A DNA stretch of 20,802 bases, taken from positions 1 through 20,802 of the forward strand of contig JBARRO010000096.1 of assembly GCA_049644265.1 (NCBI GenBank), written 5' to 3'. Numbering within the stretch: the first letter of the stretch is position 1; each line of letters begins with the position of its first letter. The notes below the pieces were generated by a model. It saw only the letters and a program-made list of their open reading frames with translations. It searched no databases and was not told where the DNA came from. A program made the translations under genes and the position numbers. This document shows, piece by piece, positions 8,311 through 15,609 of this stretch. Origin of the DNA: JBARRO01 sp049644265. GTDB lineage: Bacteria > Bacteroidota > Ignavibacteria > UBA10030.

Positions 8311-9071
8311 CGGCACCGGTGGTCAGCGTCCTTCAAACTATTTCTCCCCGAATCCTCGGCTCGTTTCCGGAGTTGCGCTCTGGAATGAGCACAAGAAACG
8401 GGGGAGTCAGCCCCGAGCCATTCGGGATGAACCTGAGTTTCCGCGTAGGGGACGAAGTTGAGAACGTGGAGCGAAACAGGATGCTGTTTCTGGGCGCGCT
8501 TGAAATTCCCCCCGGACAGCTCGCATCTCCGATGCAATGCCATTCGGCTGTGATAAAACGGGTCATGACTCCCGGAACGTACGAAGATTGCGACGCCCTT
8601 ATGACGGATGTGCCGGGACTCTACCTCCTGATCCTGGTTGCCGATTGCGTGCCAGTCCTTTTGTACGATCCGGCTTCGCGTGCCGTCGCGGCAGTCCATG
8701 CGGGATGGAAGGGTTCTGCCGAGGGGATTACGGCCGAAACGGTCGGGCAGATGCGACGGGAGTTTCACTCATCGCCGGAGCGGCTTGTCGGCTTCATTGG
8801 TGCGAGCGCAGGTCCCTGTTGTTACGAGGTCGGGCGCGAAGTGGCGTTACGGTTTGATCCTGACGTTCGAGAGGAGCGTGAAGGAAGGACTTTTCTGAAT
8901 CTCAAACTTGAAAATCGTAAGCAGCTATTGAAGGCCGGTTTCAAAGAAGGGAATATTGAAACGGAAGAATCCTGCACAATTTGTTCCCCCGGTACCTATC
9001 ACTCGTACAGGAGGGAAGGAAAACGGTCGGGACGCATGATGGGAATTATTGGATTGAAGGAGCAGGTCTAA
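8307..9071 (+). CDS. pgeF: Laccase-domain protein, purine nucleoside phosphorylase/deaminase family (YfiH/PgeF type)
   Basis: 254 residues, the normal length of the multicopper-oxidase-like DUF152 family. Characterised YfiH/YlmD-type members act on purine nucleosides (phosphorolysis and adenosine deamination), and E. coli YfiH (PgeF) also edits peptidoglycan precursors. The three zinc ligands are visible: His79 in QCH, Cys114 in ADCVPVLLYDP, and His131 in HAGWKG. GPCCYEVG and the closing SCTICSPGTYHSYRR also fit. The ATG at 8307 overlaps the kinase stop (ATGA) with no Shine-Dalgarno, so it probably depends on coupling to kinase translation. It is followed after one base by glmS, so cell-wall precursor supply is a possible shared theme. 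Confidence 0.9.
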   Translation: MTAPVVSVLQTISPRILGSFPELRSGMSTRNGGVSPEPFGMNLSFRVGDEVENVERNRMLFLGALEIPPGQLASPMQCHSAVIKRVMTPGTYEDCDALMTDVPGLYLLILVADCVPVLLYDPASRAVAAVHAGWKGSAEGITAETVGQMRREFHSSPERLVGFIGASAGPCCYEVGREVALRFDPDVREEREGRTFLNLKLENRKQLLKAGFKEGNIETEESCTICSPGTYHSYRREGKRSGRMMGIIGLKEQV

Positions 9072-9072
9072 G

Positions 9073-10911
9073 ATGTGCGGTATCGTCGGCTATATTGGCT
9101 CGAAAAACAGCGTTCCGATCATTCTTGAAGGACTGAAACGCCTGGAATATCGTGGATACGATTCCGCCGGGATTGCGCTCATTCGAGACCACTCATTCTA
9201 TGTCAGGAAGAAGTCTGGGAAAGTCGCCGACCTTGTGAAGGAGATTCAAAGCGAAGGTGGAATGCCTTCGGCGTCCGTGGGGATGGGACATACGCGATGG
9301 GCAACGCATGGCGAACCGAACGACATCAACGCGCATCCGCATATGGACTGCCGGGGTGAGATCGCCGTCATTCATAACGGCATCATCGAGAATTTCCGCG
9401 CTCTCAAAACCAAGCTTGAGCGTCTTGGACACACATTCCTGAGCGCCACCGATACCGAAGTCCTGTCTCATCTCATCGAAGAGATCTACAAAACCCACAA
9501 GGATCTGTTCACCGCTGTTCGCCTTGCACTGAGAGAAGTTCGCGGAACATACGGGCTGGTGGTTCTTTCCACCCATGAGCCCGACAAAATGGTTGCTGCC
9601 AGAATGGGAAGTCCCCTGATCCTCGGTATCGGTGAGGGAGAAAACCTTGTCGCGGCTGATGCTGCCGCTATTATCGAGCACACGCGAAAAGTCGTGTATC
9701 TGAAGGATGGGGAAGTAGTCGAGCTGACCGCCAGGGGATTCAGGACGACCACGGCGGACGATGTTAAGGTTGACAAGGTTATCGAGGAGATTACGTTCGA
9801 TCTTTCTCAGATTGAGCGTGGCGGCTACGATCATTTCATGATGAAAGAAATCAACGAGCAACCCGAGACGATCCGGAACGCCATGCGGGGTCGTTTACGG
9901 GTTGAAGAGGGGAATGTCAAACTCGGTGGTCTTCATCACGTGATGGACAAGCTCCTTCAGGCAAAGAGATTTATTATCATCGGTTGCGGGACGTCCTGGC
10001 ATGCCGGGCTCGTTGGTGAGTACATGCTGGAACAAGTGGCGAAAATTCCTACCGAGGTGGAGTATGCATCGGAGTTTCGCTACAGAAATCCGGTGATTGG
10101 TGAGGGGGACGTGGTGTTCCTGATCAGCCAGAGCGGGGAAACGGCAGACACGCTTGCGGCAGGTCGGGAAGCGAAAGCCAAGGGCGCCACGGTATTGGGG
10201 ATCGTGAATGTTGTTGGAAGTACCATCCCTCGTGAATCGGATGGAGGGGTGTATGTGCATGCGGGGCCCGAGATCGGAGTAGCTTCAACCAAGGCGTTCA
10301 CCTCGCAGCTGACGGTCCTCGCGCTCATTACGCTCATGATGGCGCGTGCCAGGGGAATGTCCGCTGAGGACGGGAAGGTGTTGGCCCGCGAGCTCGACAA
10401 CATTCCATCAAAAGTGTCTTCTGTGCTGAAAAACACGAAGGAAATTCAAGCGATAGCGCAGGAGTTCAAGAACGTGAAGAATTTTCTTTACCTTGGGAGA
10501 GGAGCAAACTTTCCTGTTGCGCTTGAGGGCGCCCTGAAACTCAAGGAGATTTCCTACATCCACGCAGAAGGGTACCCTGCGGCAGAAATGAAGCACGGCC
10601 CCATTGCGCTCATTGACGAAAATATGCCTGTCGTGTGTGTTGTGCCGAAGGATGCGATCTACGAAAAGGTTTTAAGCAATATCCAGGAGGTGCGTGCCAG
10701 GAAGGGGAGGATCATTGCGGTCGCCAACGAAGACGACGTGGAAATCGAGGCCCTTGCCGAGTTTGTCCTCCGGGTGCCGAGAACATACGGGTTCTTTGGC
10801 CCCATCATTAACGTTATTCCATTGCAGCTCCTTTCGTACTATATGGCTGTTGTTCGCGGAACCAACGTCGACCAGCCAAGAAACCTCGCCAAAAGCGTCA
10901 CGGTGGAGTAG
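9073..10911 (+). CDS. glmS: Glutamine-fructose-6-phosphate aminotransferase (isomerizing)
   Basis: 612 residues, the typical length. It makes glucosamine-6-phosphate from fructose-6-phosphate and glutamine, the first step toward UDP-GlcNAc for peptidoglycan and lipopolysaccharide. The N-terminal MCGIVGYIG places the nucleophile at Cys2 after Met removal. TRWATHGEP belongs to the glutaminase domain. The two SIS sugar-isomerase domains follow; the first contains IIGCGTSWHAG (about 301-311) and SQSGETADT (about 351-360). The tail DQPRNLAKSVTVE is the diagnostic C-terminus. It starts one base after the preceding stop, with AAGGAG about ten bases upstream. No glmS ribozyme or leader is possible in the one-base gap, so regulation must come from the operon promoter. 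Confidence 0.97.
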   Translation: MCGIVGYIGSKNSVPIILEGLKRLEYRGYDSAGIALIRDHSFYVRKKSGKVADLVKEIQSEGGMPSASVGMGHTRWATHGEPNDINAHPHMDCRGEIAVIHNGIIENFRALKTKLERLGHTFLSATDTEVLSHLIEEIYKTHKDLFTAVRLALREVRGTYGLVVLSTHEPDKMVAARMGSPLILGIGEGENLVAADAAAIIEHTRKVVYLKDGEVVELTARGFRTTTADDVKVDKVIEEITFDLSQIERGGYDHFMMKEINEQPETIRNAMRGRLRVEEGNVKLGGLHHVMDKLLQAKRFIIIGCGTSWHAGLVGEYMLEQVAKIPTEVEYASEFRYRNPVIGEGDVVFLISQSGETADTLAAGREAKAKGATVLGIVNVVGSTIPRESDGGVYVHAGPEIGVASTKAFTSQLTVLALITLMMARARGMSAEDGKVLARELDNIPSKVSSVLKNTKEIQAIAQEFKNVKNFLYLGRGANFPVALEGALKLKEISYIHAEGYPAAEMKHGPIALIDENMPVVCVVPKDAIYEKVLSNIQEVRARKGRIIAVANEDDVEIEALAEFVLRVPRTYGFFGPIINVIPLQLLSYYMAVVRGTNVDQPRNLAKSVTVE

Positions 10912-10979
10912 CATTCCTTTGATTTATCTGCATTTGTTATTATCTTGAAGCCCTGATTGTCCAATTCAAGAGAGGGTTC

Positions 10980-11825
10980 GTGAACGACACACTTCGATTC
11001 AAACCTACTGACTGGGCCCTGATTCTTGGGGCTTCGAGTGGCTTTGGCGGCGCAACGGCCATCGAACTGGCCCGGCACGGGATGAACGTTTGCGGAGTCC
11101 ATTTCGACCGCGCTTCGACGATACATCTGGTCGATCACGTGAAGGGCGAGATTGCGAAAACGGGGGTCAAATCGTTGTTCTTTAACATCAACGCTGCAGA
11201 CGAGAACAAACGCAACGAGGTTCTCGATGCCCTCAAGAAAGAGCTTGAGGAAAAACCCGGTTCGTTCATCCGGGTCTTGATGCATTCCCTTGCATTTGGC
11301 ACCTTGAAGCCATACATCGCGGATAACCCGGCGGAGATGCAAACGCAGGCGAACATCGAAATGACGATGGACGTGATGGCGAATTCGGTTGTCTACTGGA
11401 CCCAGGGGGCGTTTCTCCGGAAGCTCCTGGGGAAGGGTACACGCGTTTTCGGGATGACAAGTTCAGGTGGGCGAACGCAAATTCCGTTCTATGGCGCGGT
11501 CTCTGCTGCCAAGGCGGCCCTGGAATCGCACCTGCGTCAGTTGAACATGGAACTTGGGGTGTTCGGAATTTCCTGCATGCCCATCATGGCGGGCGTCACG
11601 GATACTCCTGCTCTTCGGAAGATTCCGGGAAACCTGAAAATGATCCACACCGCGCAGTCGAAGAATCCTCAGCAACGGTTGACGACACCGGAAGATATCG
11701 GGCGGGCCATCGTCCTCGTCGCACACGAATACGGTAATTTCATCGCGGGTAATATTCTCGCGGTTGATGGCGGGGAAGAGACGATAAGCTACATCGGACA
11801 AAAGAACGCGCGCGAGCTGGACTAG
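10980..11825 (+). CDS. Short-chain dehydrogenase, enoyl-ACP-reductase-like
   Basis: 281 residues with a Rossmann fold. The dinucleotide motif GASSGFGG is at residues 17-24 and the catalytic pair is Tyr171 and Lys178 in YGAVSAAK. A spacing of six residues between Tyr and Lys is typical of enoyl-ACP reductases (FabI/FabL) rather than the usual three of SDRs. The C-terminus has GNILAVDGGEE. This suggests the last step of fatty-acid elongation, but the glycine motif differs from classical FabI, so another enoyl or ketone substrate is possible. The start is the GTG at 10980, preceded by GAGAGGG at about 10969-10976; no ATG fits as well. It stands 68 bases after glmS and is closed by the terminator at 11868-11898. 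Confidence 0.82.
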   Translation: MNDTLRFKPTDWALILGASSGFGGATAIELARHGMNVCGVHFDRASTIHLVDHVKGEIAKTGVKSLFFNINAADENKRNEVLDALKKELEEKPGSFIRVLMHSLAFGTLKPYIADNPAEMQTQANIEMTMDVMANSVVYWTQGAFLRKLLGKGTRVFGMTSSGGRTQIPFYGAVSAAKAALESHLRQLNMELGVFGISCMPIMAGVTDTPALRKIPGNLKMIHTAQSKNPQQRLTTPEDIGRAIVLVAHEYGNFIAGNILAVDGGEETISYIGQKNARELD

Positions 11826-11832
11826 CGATTCG

Positions 11833-11861
11833 TTGACTTTCTTGAGAAAGTTTGATAGCTT
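11833..11861 (+). promoter_or_regulatory. Possible sigma70-like promoter after the SDR gene
   Basis: TTGACT (11833-11838), then 17 bases, then TAGCTT (11856-11861). The spacing is ideal but the -10 is imperfect, and the site lies just before a strong terminator. It overlaps a small hairpin, ACTTTC/GAAAGT (11836-11851). It could be chance. Confidence 0.25.
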
Positions 11862-11867
11862 TACGTC

Positions 11868-11898
11868 GGTGCGGCGAAGGTAAGCCGCACCTTTTTTT
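11868..11898 (+). terminator. Rho-independent terminator
   Basis: A perfect 8-bp stem, GGTGCGGC (11868-11875) with GCCGCACC (11884-11891), has an 8-base loop and is followed directly by seven T (11892-11898). It ends transcription of the SDR gene and marks the limit of the core gene block. Confidence 0.9.
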
Positions 11899-11988
11899 GT
11901 TCCAAATTGACGTGAGCTTAGGGCTTCTCAGCTAAGTCGCAATCAATTTGAGAATCTCGACGAGTCGAGTCGTCGACCGCCGTTCTTT

Positions 11989-12010
11989 GGCGGAGTAGCT
12001 CAGTCGGTAG
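11989..12010 (+). pseudogene. Truncated tRNA 5' fragment
   Basis: GGCGGAG, TA, GCTC and the D-loop AGTCGGTA look like the acceptor 5' strand and D-arm of a tRNA, but the sequence diverges after 22 bases and no anticodon, T-arm or 3' acceptor strand follows. The last 16 bases (11995-12010) are identical to 12129-12144 in the intact tRNA-Phe. It is either a tRNA destroyed by the inverted repeats that follow or a partial duplication. Confidence 0.6.
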
Positions 12011-12011
12011 T

Positions 12012-12067
12012 ATTCGGATCCCGACAGAAAACGCCTGCCTGCCGGCAGGCAGGTCGGGATCCTGAAT
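12012..12067. repeat. Nested inverted repeat with a 20-bp perfect palindrome
   Basis: ATTCGGATCCCGAC (12012-12025) pairs with GTCGGGATCCTGAAT (12053-12067) with one extra T. Inside is the perfect palindrome CCTGCCTGCCGGCAGGCAGG (12034-12053). The structure looks like a REP-type or miniature mobile repeat. No protein is encoded. Confidence 0.85.
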
Positions 12068-12121
12068 TTTTCATGAACTTAGCTTCGTTCGCTCCGCGCA
12101 CTCGCTAAGTTCAGAAAAATT
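12065..12121. repeat. Second large inverted repeat ahead of tRNA-Phe
   Basis: AATTTTTC plus TGAACTTAGC (12065-12083, with one unpaired A at 12073) pairs with GCTAAGTTCA plus GAAAAATT (12104-12121), enclosing a 20-base loop. It starts inside the end of the previous repeat and ends two bases before the tRNA, so the tRNA promoter must lie upstream of or within these repeats. Confidence 0.85.
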
Positions 12122-12122
12122 G

Positions 12123-12195
12123 GGACAGGTAGCTCAGTCGGTAGAGCAACGGCCTGAAAAGCCGTGTGTCGCCAGTTCGATTCTGGCCCTGTCCA
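12123..12195 (+). tRNA. tRNA-Phe (GAA)
   Basis: A complete cloverleaf of 73 bases. The acceptor GGACAGG pairs with CCTGTCC and the discriminator is A. The D-arm is GCTC/GAGC, the anticodon arm ACGGC/GCCGT with loop CTGAAAA (anticodon GAA at 12156-12158), and the T-arm GCCAG/CTGGC around TTCGATT. CCA is not encoded (ACT follows). Its 3' end is the likely attachment site for the integrase that begins 80 bases downstream. Confidence 0.95.
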
Positions 12196-12221
12196 CTTAA
12201 AATCGCCACTTTTGGCCTCGT

Positions 12222-12253
12222 GTGTTAGCGACTGCTAACAGTATTGCTAACAC
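12222..12253. promoter_or_regulatory. Candidate left integrase arm sites (GTTAGC/GCTAAC cluster)
   Basis: GTGTTAGC (12222-12229) is followed by two direct copies of GCTAAC at 12234 and 12246, 12 bases apart. The 18-mer at 12234-12251 (GCTAACAG, TA, TTGCTAAC) recurs in inverted orientation at 17694-17711. Position between a tRNA 3' end and an integrase gene fits arm-type binding sites; they may also control the integrase promoter. Confidence 0.55.
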
Positions 12254-12274
12254 TTTTTGCCTCCGGAGGTCATC

Positions 12275-13294
12275 ATGGCATCCCTCTTCCGCCGTTCCAA
12301 CGGCATCTATTACCTTCTCACCCTCCTCAACGGTCGCCGCGTTTGGAAGTCGACTGGCTGTCGGAAAAAATCCGATGCTCTGAGACAATTGTCTGAACCT
12401 CCTGTCCCCGAGGCAAAAGAAACATCTCAGGAATGCCTCAGCATGTTCTCGCATCAACTCTTGAAATACCTTCGGTCAAACCTCTCATTATCCACCGTCG
12501 CATTGTATGGAAGCGGCTTTGGGAAGTTTGTGTCATTGATTGGAGACTTATCTATAAGGGATATTACTCCTCAACATGTCGAACAATTCAAGCTTCTTCG
12601 CCTACGAGAGGTAAGTCCCGTGAAAGTCAATATTGATTTCAGAGTGCTTCGGGCAGGTTTCAACATTGCGATCAACTGGGGGCTGATCGATGATAACCCC
12701 TTTAGGAAGAGCAAACAGATCCGGATTCCAGTCCAACGACCGACATATCTTTCTCGTGAGGAGTTTGAAAGGCTCATAAAAAGCGTCGACAGAACGTGGT
12801 TCCAGGAAATCATCTTCTTTGCCGTGACCACCATGATGAGGCTGGGAGAGATTGTTAATCTCGAATGGGAATCAGTCGACTTGGAGCACAGGCTGATCGC
12901 CGTCGAAAATACCGAGCAATTTCGTGTTAAGACTCACAAGCCGAGAACCATTCCGATGAATGATTGGGTGGTGCGCTTCCTGGAGCGGCGCGAGAAACAC
13001 ACGGGGAAAGTCTTTACATTCCCAGATGGACGAGCTCTTCCAAGAGGGTATGTGTCAAGCAGATTCAAAAAGTATGTGCGGAGCGCGGGACTGAACGAAA
13101 AAGTGCACTTTCACACCTTACGCCATACCGGGGCTTCGTGGTTGGTCCAGACCAATACCCCCATCTACTCAGTTCAACAGATATTGGGGCATTCAAGCAT
13201 TGCGATGACAGAGATCTATTCGCATCTTGAAGTGGAGCATCTAAGGAAGCCACTGGAAGGTCTTGATCAGTACCTACCCAAGGGGACAGCATGA
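12275..13294 (+). CDS. Tyrosine recombinase / integrase 1
   Basis: 339 residues from the ATG at 12275, chosen because GGAGGT (12265-12270) sits at ideal distance; an in-frame TTG at 12257 is less likely. The N-terminus MASLFRRSNGIYYLL looks like a short beta-stranded arm-binding domain. Next are a helical core-binding domain (about 60-160) and the catalytic domain. The active-site set is complete: Arg189 (MRLGEI), a Lys in RVKTHKPR, His280 and Arg283 (HTLRH), His306 (GHSS) and nucleophile Tyr315 (IYSHL). The gene faces away from tRNA-Phe, typical of tRNA-targeting integrative elements. Its stop overlaps the next gene by ATGA. It is a paralogue of the integrase at 15610-16683. Confidence 0.95.
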   Translation: MASLFRRSNGIYYLLTLLNGRRVWKSTGCRKKSDALRQLSEPPVPEAKETSQECLSMFSHQLLKYLRSNLSLSTVALYGSGFGKFVSLIGDLSIRDITPQHVEQFKLLRLREVSPVKVNIDFRVLRAGFNIAINWGLIDDNPFRKSKQIRIPVQRPTYLSREEFERLIKSVDRTWFQEIIFFAVTTMMRLGEIVNLEWESVDLEHRLIAVENTEQFRVKTHKPRTIPMNDWVVRFLERREKHTGKVFTFPDGRALPRGYVSSRFKKYVRSAGLNEKVHFHTLRHTGASWLVQTNTPIYSVQQILGHSSIAMTEIYSHLEVEHLRKPLEGLDQYLPKGTA

Positions 13295-14139
13295 AAGAAA
13301 AAGAAGCATTCCCTAGTTGGACAATCCTCAACCCCCCAGATTTTGAGAAAATTGGCTACGCCGTCGATGCACCAAAGGAGAATGTGATTGCTCGATTTGT
13401 GGATTTCCAGGAGTTCCTTGAGGCGCATAGCAAAGTACCCAAGAGTATTGAACGAAAACTCATACGGATTGACCGTCTCATTCATCGGTTCCGACCTGTT
13501 AAGGAGTTGCACGAGGGTGAAGAGTTGCTGCGAGGTCTTGTGTATTACTATCTTCCCGCGATGCTCGCAACCGGGGAGAAACGGTCTCGAGCGAAGAGAT
13601 CGAAAAGATTTGAGGAAAGAATAGAAGATCTTGAGCGTGATCATGATATCATCGTGACGAGCTTGGAACTGTTGGACGGCTGGTCGAAGAATCCAGACAA
13701 AGAGGGGATGGGATTAACGTTCAGAGCATTTGTTGGATCACTACTCACCCTTGAGAAATTCCTCAAGATAGACCGATTCACTGGCACTAGTACTACGCCA
13801 GGGATTTCCCTTTCAGAGGTGCTACTAGATCTTCGGAAATCAACTGACGAGGCCTACGCGCAAGAAAAGCGAACCCTGGCACATCTCCTGGAAGACACAA
13901 AGAGAGGATCTCGAAGAGGTGAAAGATCTGCCCTGCAAAGGAAGTCTCAACTCATGTTCTTCAGGAAAATCAAAACAGTTTGTTCAGCCTCGGAATACTC
14001 AATCTACAAACTTGTGGCCCAGTTATGTGTTGATTTCGGTCCAAAGTCGACGATAAAGAAAAAAATGAACAGAATAAAAGTTCAAATCCATGAGGATATC
14101 AGAAAGGAGCGCCGAGTAGGTAGAGAAGAGTCTGGCTAA
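13291..14139 (+). CDS. Unknown charged helical protein coupled to integrase 1
   Basis: 282 residues, not recognised. Its ATG overlaps the integrase stop by four bases, so the two are translated together; functions such as directionality control or target choice are possible but unproven. The composition is strongly charged and mostly helical, with a Lys/Arg cluster (KRSRAKRSKRFEERIEDLERD, residues about 98-118) that could start a coiled coil, and a very basic C-terminus (KKKMNRIKVQ, then KERRVGREE). No signal peptide, membrane segment or enzyme motif is visible. A clear terminator follows at 14176-14209, so integrase 1 and this gene form a two-gene unit. Confidence 0.75.
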   Translation: MKEKEAFPSWTILNPPDFEKIGYAVDAPKENVIARFVDFQEFLEAHSKVPKSIERKLIRIDRLIHRFRPVKELHEGEELLRGLVYYYLPAMLATGEKRSRAKRSKRFEERIEDLERDHDIIVTSLELLDGWSKNPDKEGMGLTFRAFVGSLLTLEKFLKIDRFTGTSTTPGISLSEVLLDLRKSTDEAYAQEKRTLAHLLEDTKRGSRRGERSALQRKSQLMFFRKIKTVCSASEYSIYKLVAQLCVDFGPKSTIKKKMNRIKVQIHEDIRKERRVGREESG

Positions 14140-14175
14140 AAAAATATTGCTACCTAGGCCACGGTGCCATAATTT

Positions 14176-14209
14176 AACCACCAGATCTTTGATACTCTGG
14201 TGGTTTTTT
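14176..14209 (+). terminator. Rho-independent terminator
   Basis: A 10-bp perfect stem, AACCACCAGA (14176-14185) with TCTGGTGGTT (14196-14205), has a 10-base loop; the T-run (14204-14209) directly continues the stem. It ends the integrase 1 and 282-residue gene unit. Confidence 0.88.
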
Positions 14210-14295
14210 ATTTTCGTTCGTGATTGCCCTACGAGGCGATAAAGGATTAAGAGCTAGAAGGGAAGCCGGGGCAATCCGAGCACTACTGGTGAATA

Positions 14296-14317
14296 ACTTT
14301 GTCGGCACTTTGTCGGC
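14296..14317. repeat. Exact 11-bp tandem duplication
   Basis: ACTTTGTCGGC occurs twice in immediate succession (14296-14306 and 14307-14317) in the untranslated gap before the HNH gene. Confidence 0.9.
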
Positions 14318-14468
14318 GACGAAATACATGACAAAATCACTGGAATGTGACAAATTGTGGTGCAACACATCCTCATCAAAGCGACCGGTAGTGTTCATGA
14401 GGTAAGATTGTAATTCGTTCCATTGATTTGTGAACAAAGCATCTGGTTTGTAATTGAAAGGAAACATG

Positions 14469-15110
14469 ATGTCTAGAATGAATGCCCGCATCCGTAATCG
14501 GCTCTATCCACAGCTGGTTGAGCGGGATAGAGAACGTTGCAGAATTTGCGGCAGGCCCGGCAATCGCAACACTCTCGTTATCGATCACATCAATAACGAC
14601 AACGGTGATAACAGGCTGGAAAATCTTCAGCTCTTATGCAAGAGCGATAACTCTCAGAAAAATCCCAGAGGGCCTGGTAGACGCAAATTACTGTCGCCTG
14701 TGTGTGTGCAAGAAATTGACAGAGCGAGTGCAGGATCTGCCGAGATGCAGAAAAACCTTGAAGCCGAGCCCGCGTTTGCGCATTGGCTGTACGAAGAGAT
14801 CAGAAAAAGTGGCAAGATTACGCTTGACGATGCGTTGAACGGGGGTGCCCTGGCAGCACGATGTAGTCAAATGACAATAAAACGCTACTTGAAGAAGTTA
14901 ACATTTAGAGATGGCCCATTCGAAATGTTAGAGGATCAGGAAAAGAACATATTCATCTTCCTCAGAAAGCCAGCGGCTGAGAAGGTTGAAACAACCCAAG
15001 GGATGGTTCGCAGGAAAGAGGATGAAAAGATCCTTCCTTTGAGACAGAACACGGAGGGGCCGGGGACATCGCAATCAAATGACCCAGAGAATGCTCATAA
15101 AGCCTCTTAG
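14469..15110 (+). CDS. HNH endonuclease-like protein
   Basis: 213 residues from the ATG at 14469, which is six bases after AAAGGA (14457-14462); an ATG three bases earlier is possible. The HNH finger is in the first 70 residues: CRICG, then VIDHINNDNGDNRLENLQLLC, with the zinc cysteines and the catalytic His of the IDHI strand. Homologous fingers nick or cut DNA and occur in homing nucleases, packaging enzymes and restriction enzymes. The middle (about 100-160) reads as a small helical, winged-helix-like unit (WLYEEIRKSGKITLDDAL, then MTIKRYLKKLTF) that might bind DNA. The tail is polar and low in structure. It leads a tight run of five genes ending at 17237. Confidence 0.8.
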   Translation: MSRMNARIRNRLYPQLVERDRERCRICGRPGNRNTLVIDHINNDNGDNRLENLQLLCKSDNSQKNPRGPGRRKLLSPVCVQEIDRASAGSAEMQKNLEAEPAFAHWLYEEIRKSGKITLDDALNGGALAARCSQMTIKRYLKKLTFRDGPFEMLEDQEKNIFIFLRKPAAEKVETTQGMVRRKEDEKILPLRQNTEGPGTSQSNDPENAHKAS

Positions 15111-15115
15111 ATGCA

Positions 15116-15388
15116 GTGGAAAAACGCGCTAAGTCGTTGAGAACTAACACGGAGAACCGGGACACCCACCCCCCTCAACGATCAATCCGGCTCAAAAATG
15201 CCGGAGACATCAACAGGTTCTTAGCTCGGGTGATCAATGAGCTCTACAGGGATAAGATCTCGCCTCAAAAAGCTGGAAAGCTGGGATTCCTTTGTAACGT
15301 CATGCTGCATTCCATTGATACCCAGGAAACCGAAAAAAGGCTCGATGCTTTGGAGGAGGCAATCAACTCTGAGAAAACAGTTGGGTAG
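15116..15388 (+). CDS. Small unknown protein of the mobile-element module
   Basis: 90 residues with a GTG start at 15116, five bases after the HNH stop, and no good Shine-Dalgarno. The first 25 residues are basic and polar. The rest forms helices: GDINRFLARVINELYRDKI, SPQKAGKLGFLCNVML, and a closing amphipathic segment (ETEKRLDALEEAI). I have the impression of a widespread small helical family found beside integrases and phage packaging genes, but I cannot name it and no activity is known. It is probably cotranslated with its neighbours. Confidence 0.65.
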   Translation: MEKRAKSLRTNTENRDTHPPQRSIRLKNAGDINRFLARVINELYRDKISPQKAGKLGFLCNVMLHSIDTQETEKRLDALEEAINSEKTVG

Positions 15389-15390
15389 AC

Positions 15391-15603
15391 ATGAACAAAC
15401 GACTTAGGTGTCTTGAGAGAATCATAAGAACCAGGGTTGATAAAAGAGTCCCGTATGTCATTGTTTACAGATCGAAGGAGCAATTGGAGAAAGTACTTAA
15501 ATCAGAACAAAAGGCGATCGCTCGTGCGTCGCGCCTGTACGTGATTCCCGCATTTGCGCAGGCACAATCCATTGGGGGTCGATCCACGAAGAAGGAACAC
15601 TGA
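15391..15603 (+). CDS. Small basic protein
   Basis: 70 residues. The ATG at 15391 is two bases after the previous stop. It begins MNKRLRCLERIIRTRV, a basic amphipathic helix, then a predicted beta strand (VPYVIVYRS), a helix (KEQLEKVLKSEQKAI) and a second strand (RLYVIPAF). The pattern of a short LERR-like helix followed by a V-x-V-I strand is common in tiny genes of prophages and integrative elements. Function is unknown; the close packing says it belongs to the same transcript as the HNH gene and integrase 2. Confidence 0.6.
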   Translation: MNKRLRCLERIIRTRVDKRVPYVIVYRSKEQLEKVLKSEQKAIARASRLYVIPAFAQAQSIGGRSTKKEH

Positions 15604-15609
15604 GCTGAT

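Larger units (their letters stand above)
14140..14468. other. Non-coding stretch between the integrase 1 unit and the HNH gene
   Basis: About 330 bases. It holds a terminator (14176-14209) and an exact tandem duplication of ACTTTGTCGGC (14296-14317). Short frames on both strands (a 61-codon + frame at 14220, a 105-codon - frame across the terminator) have no ribosome site or recognisable motif and are not called. Confidence 0.6.

Noticed and set aside
9072..9072. glmS ribozyme considered upstream of glmS
   Set aside because: Only one base separates glmS from the preceding gene, leaving no leader to hold it.
12234..12251. GCTAAC repeats considered as a CRISPR array or simple repeat
   Set aside because: Too few and too short copies; the inverted partner at 17694 fits integrase arm sites better. 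No CRISPR array was seen in the window.
14220..14405. 61-codon + frame before the HNH gene
   Set aside because: No Shine-Dalgarno, mixed composition, and the exact 11-bp tandem duplication lies inside it; nothing protein-like seen.
14174..14491. 105-codon minus-strand frame between the integrase 1 unit and the HNH gene
   Set aside because: It runs through a strong + strand terminator, overlaps the HNH start and shows no recognisable motif or ribosome site.
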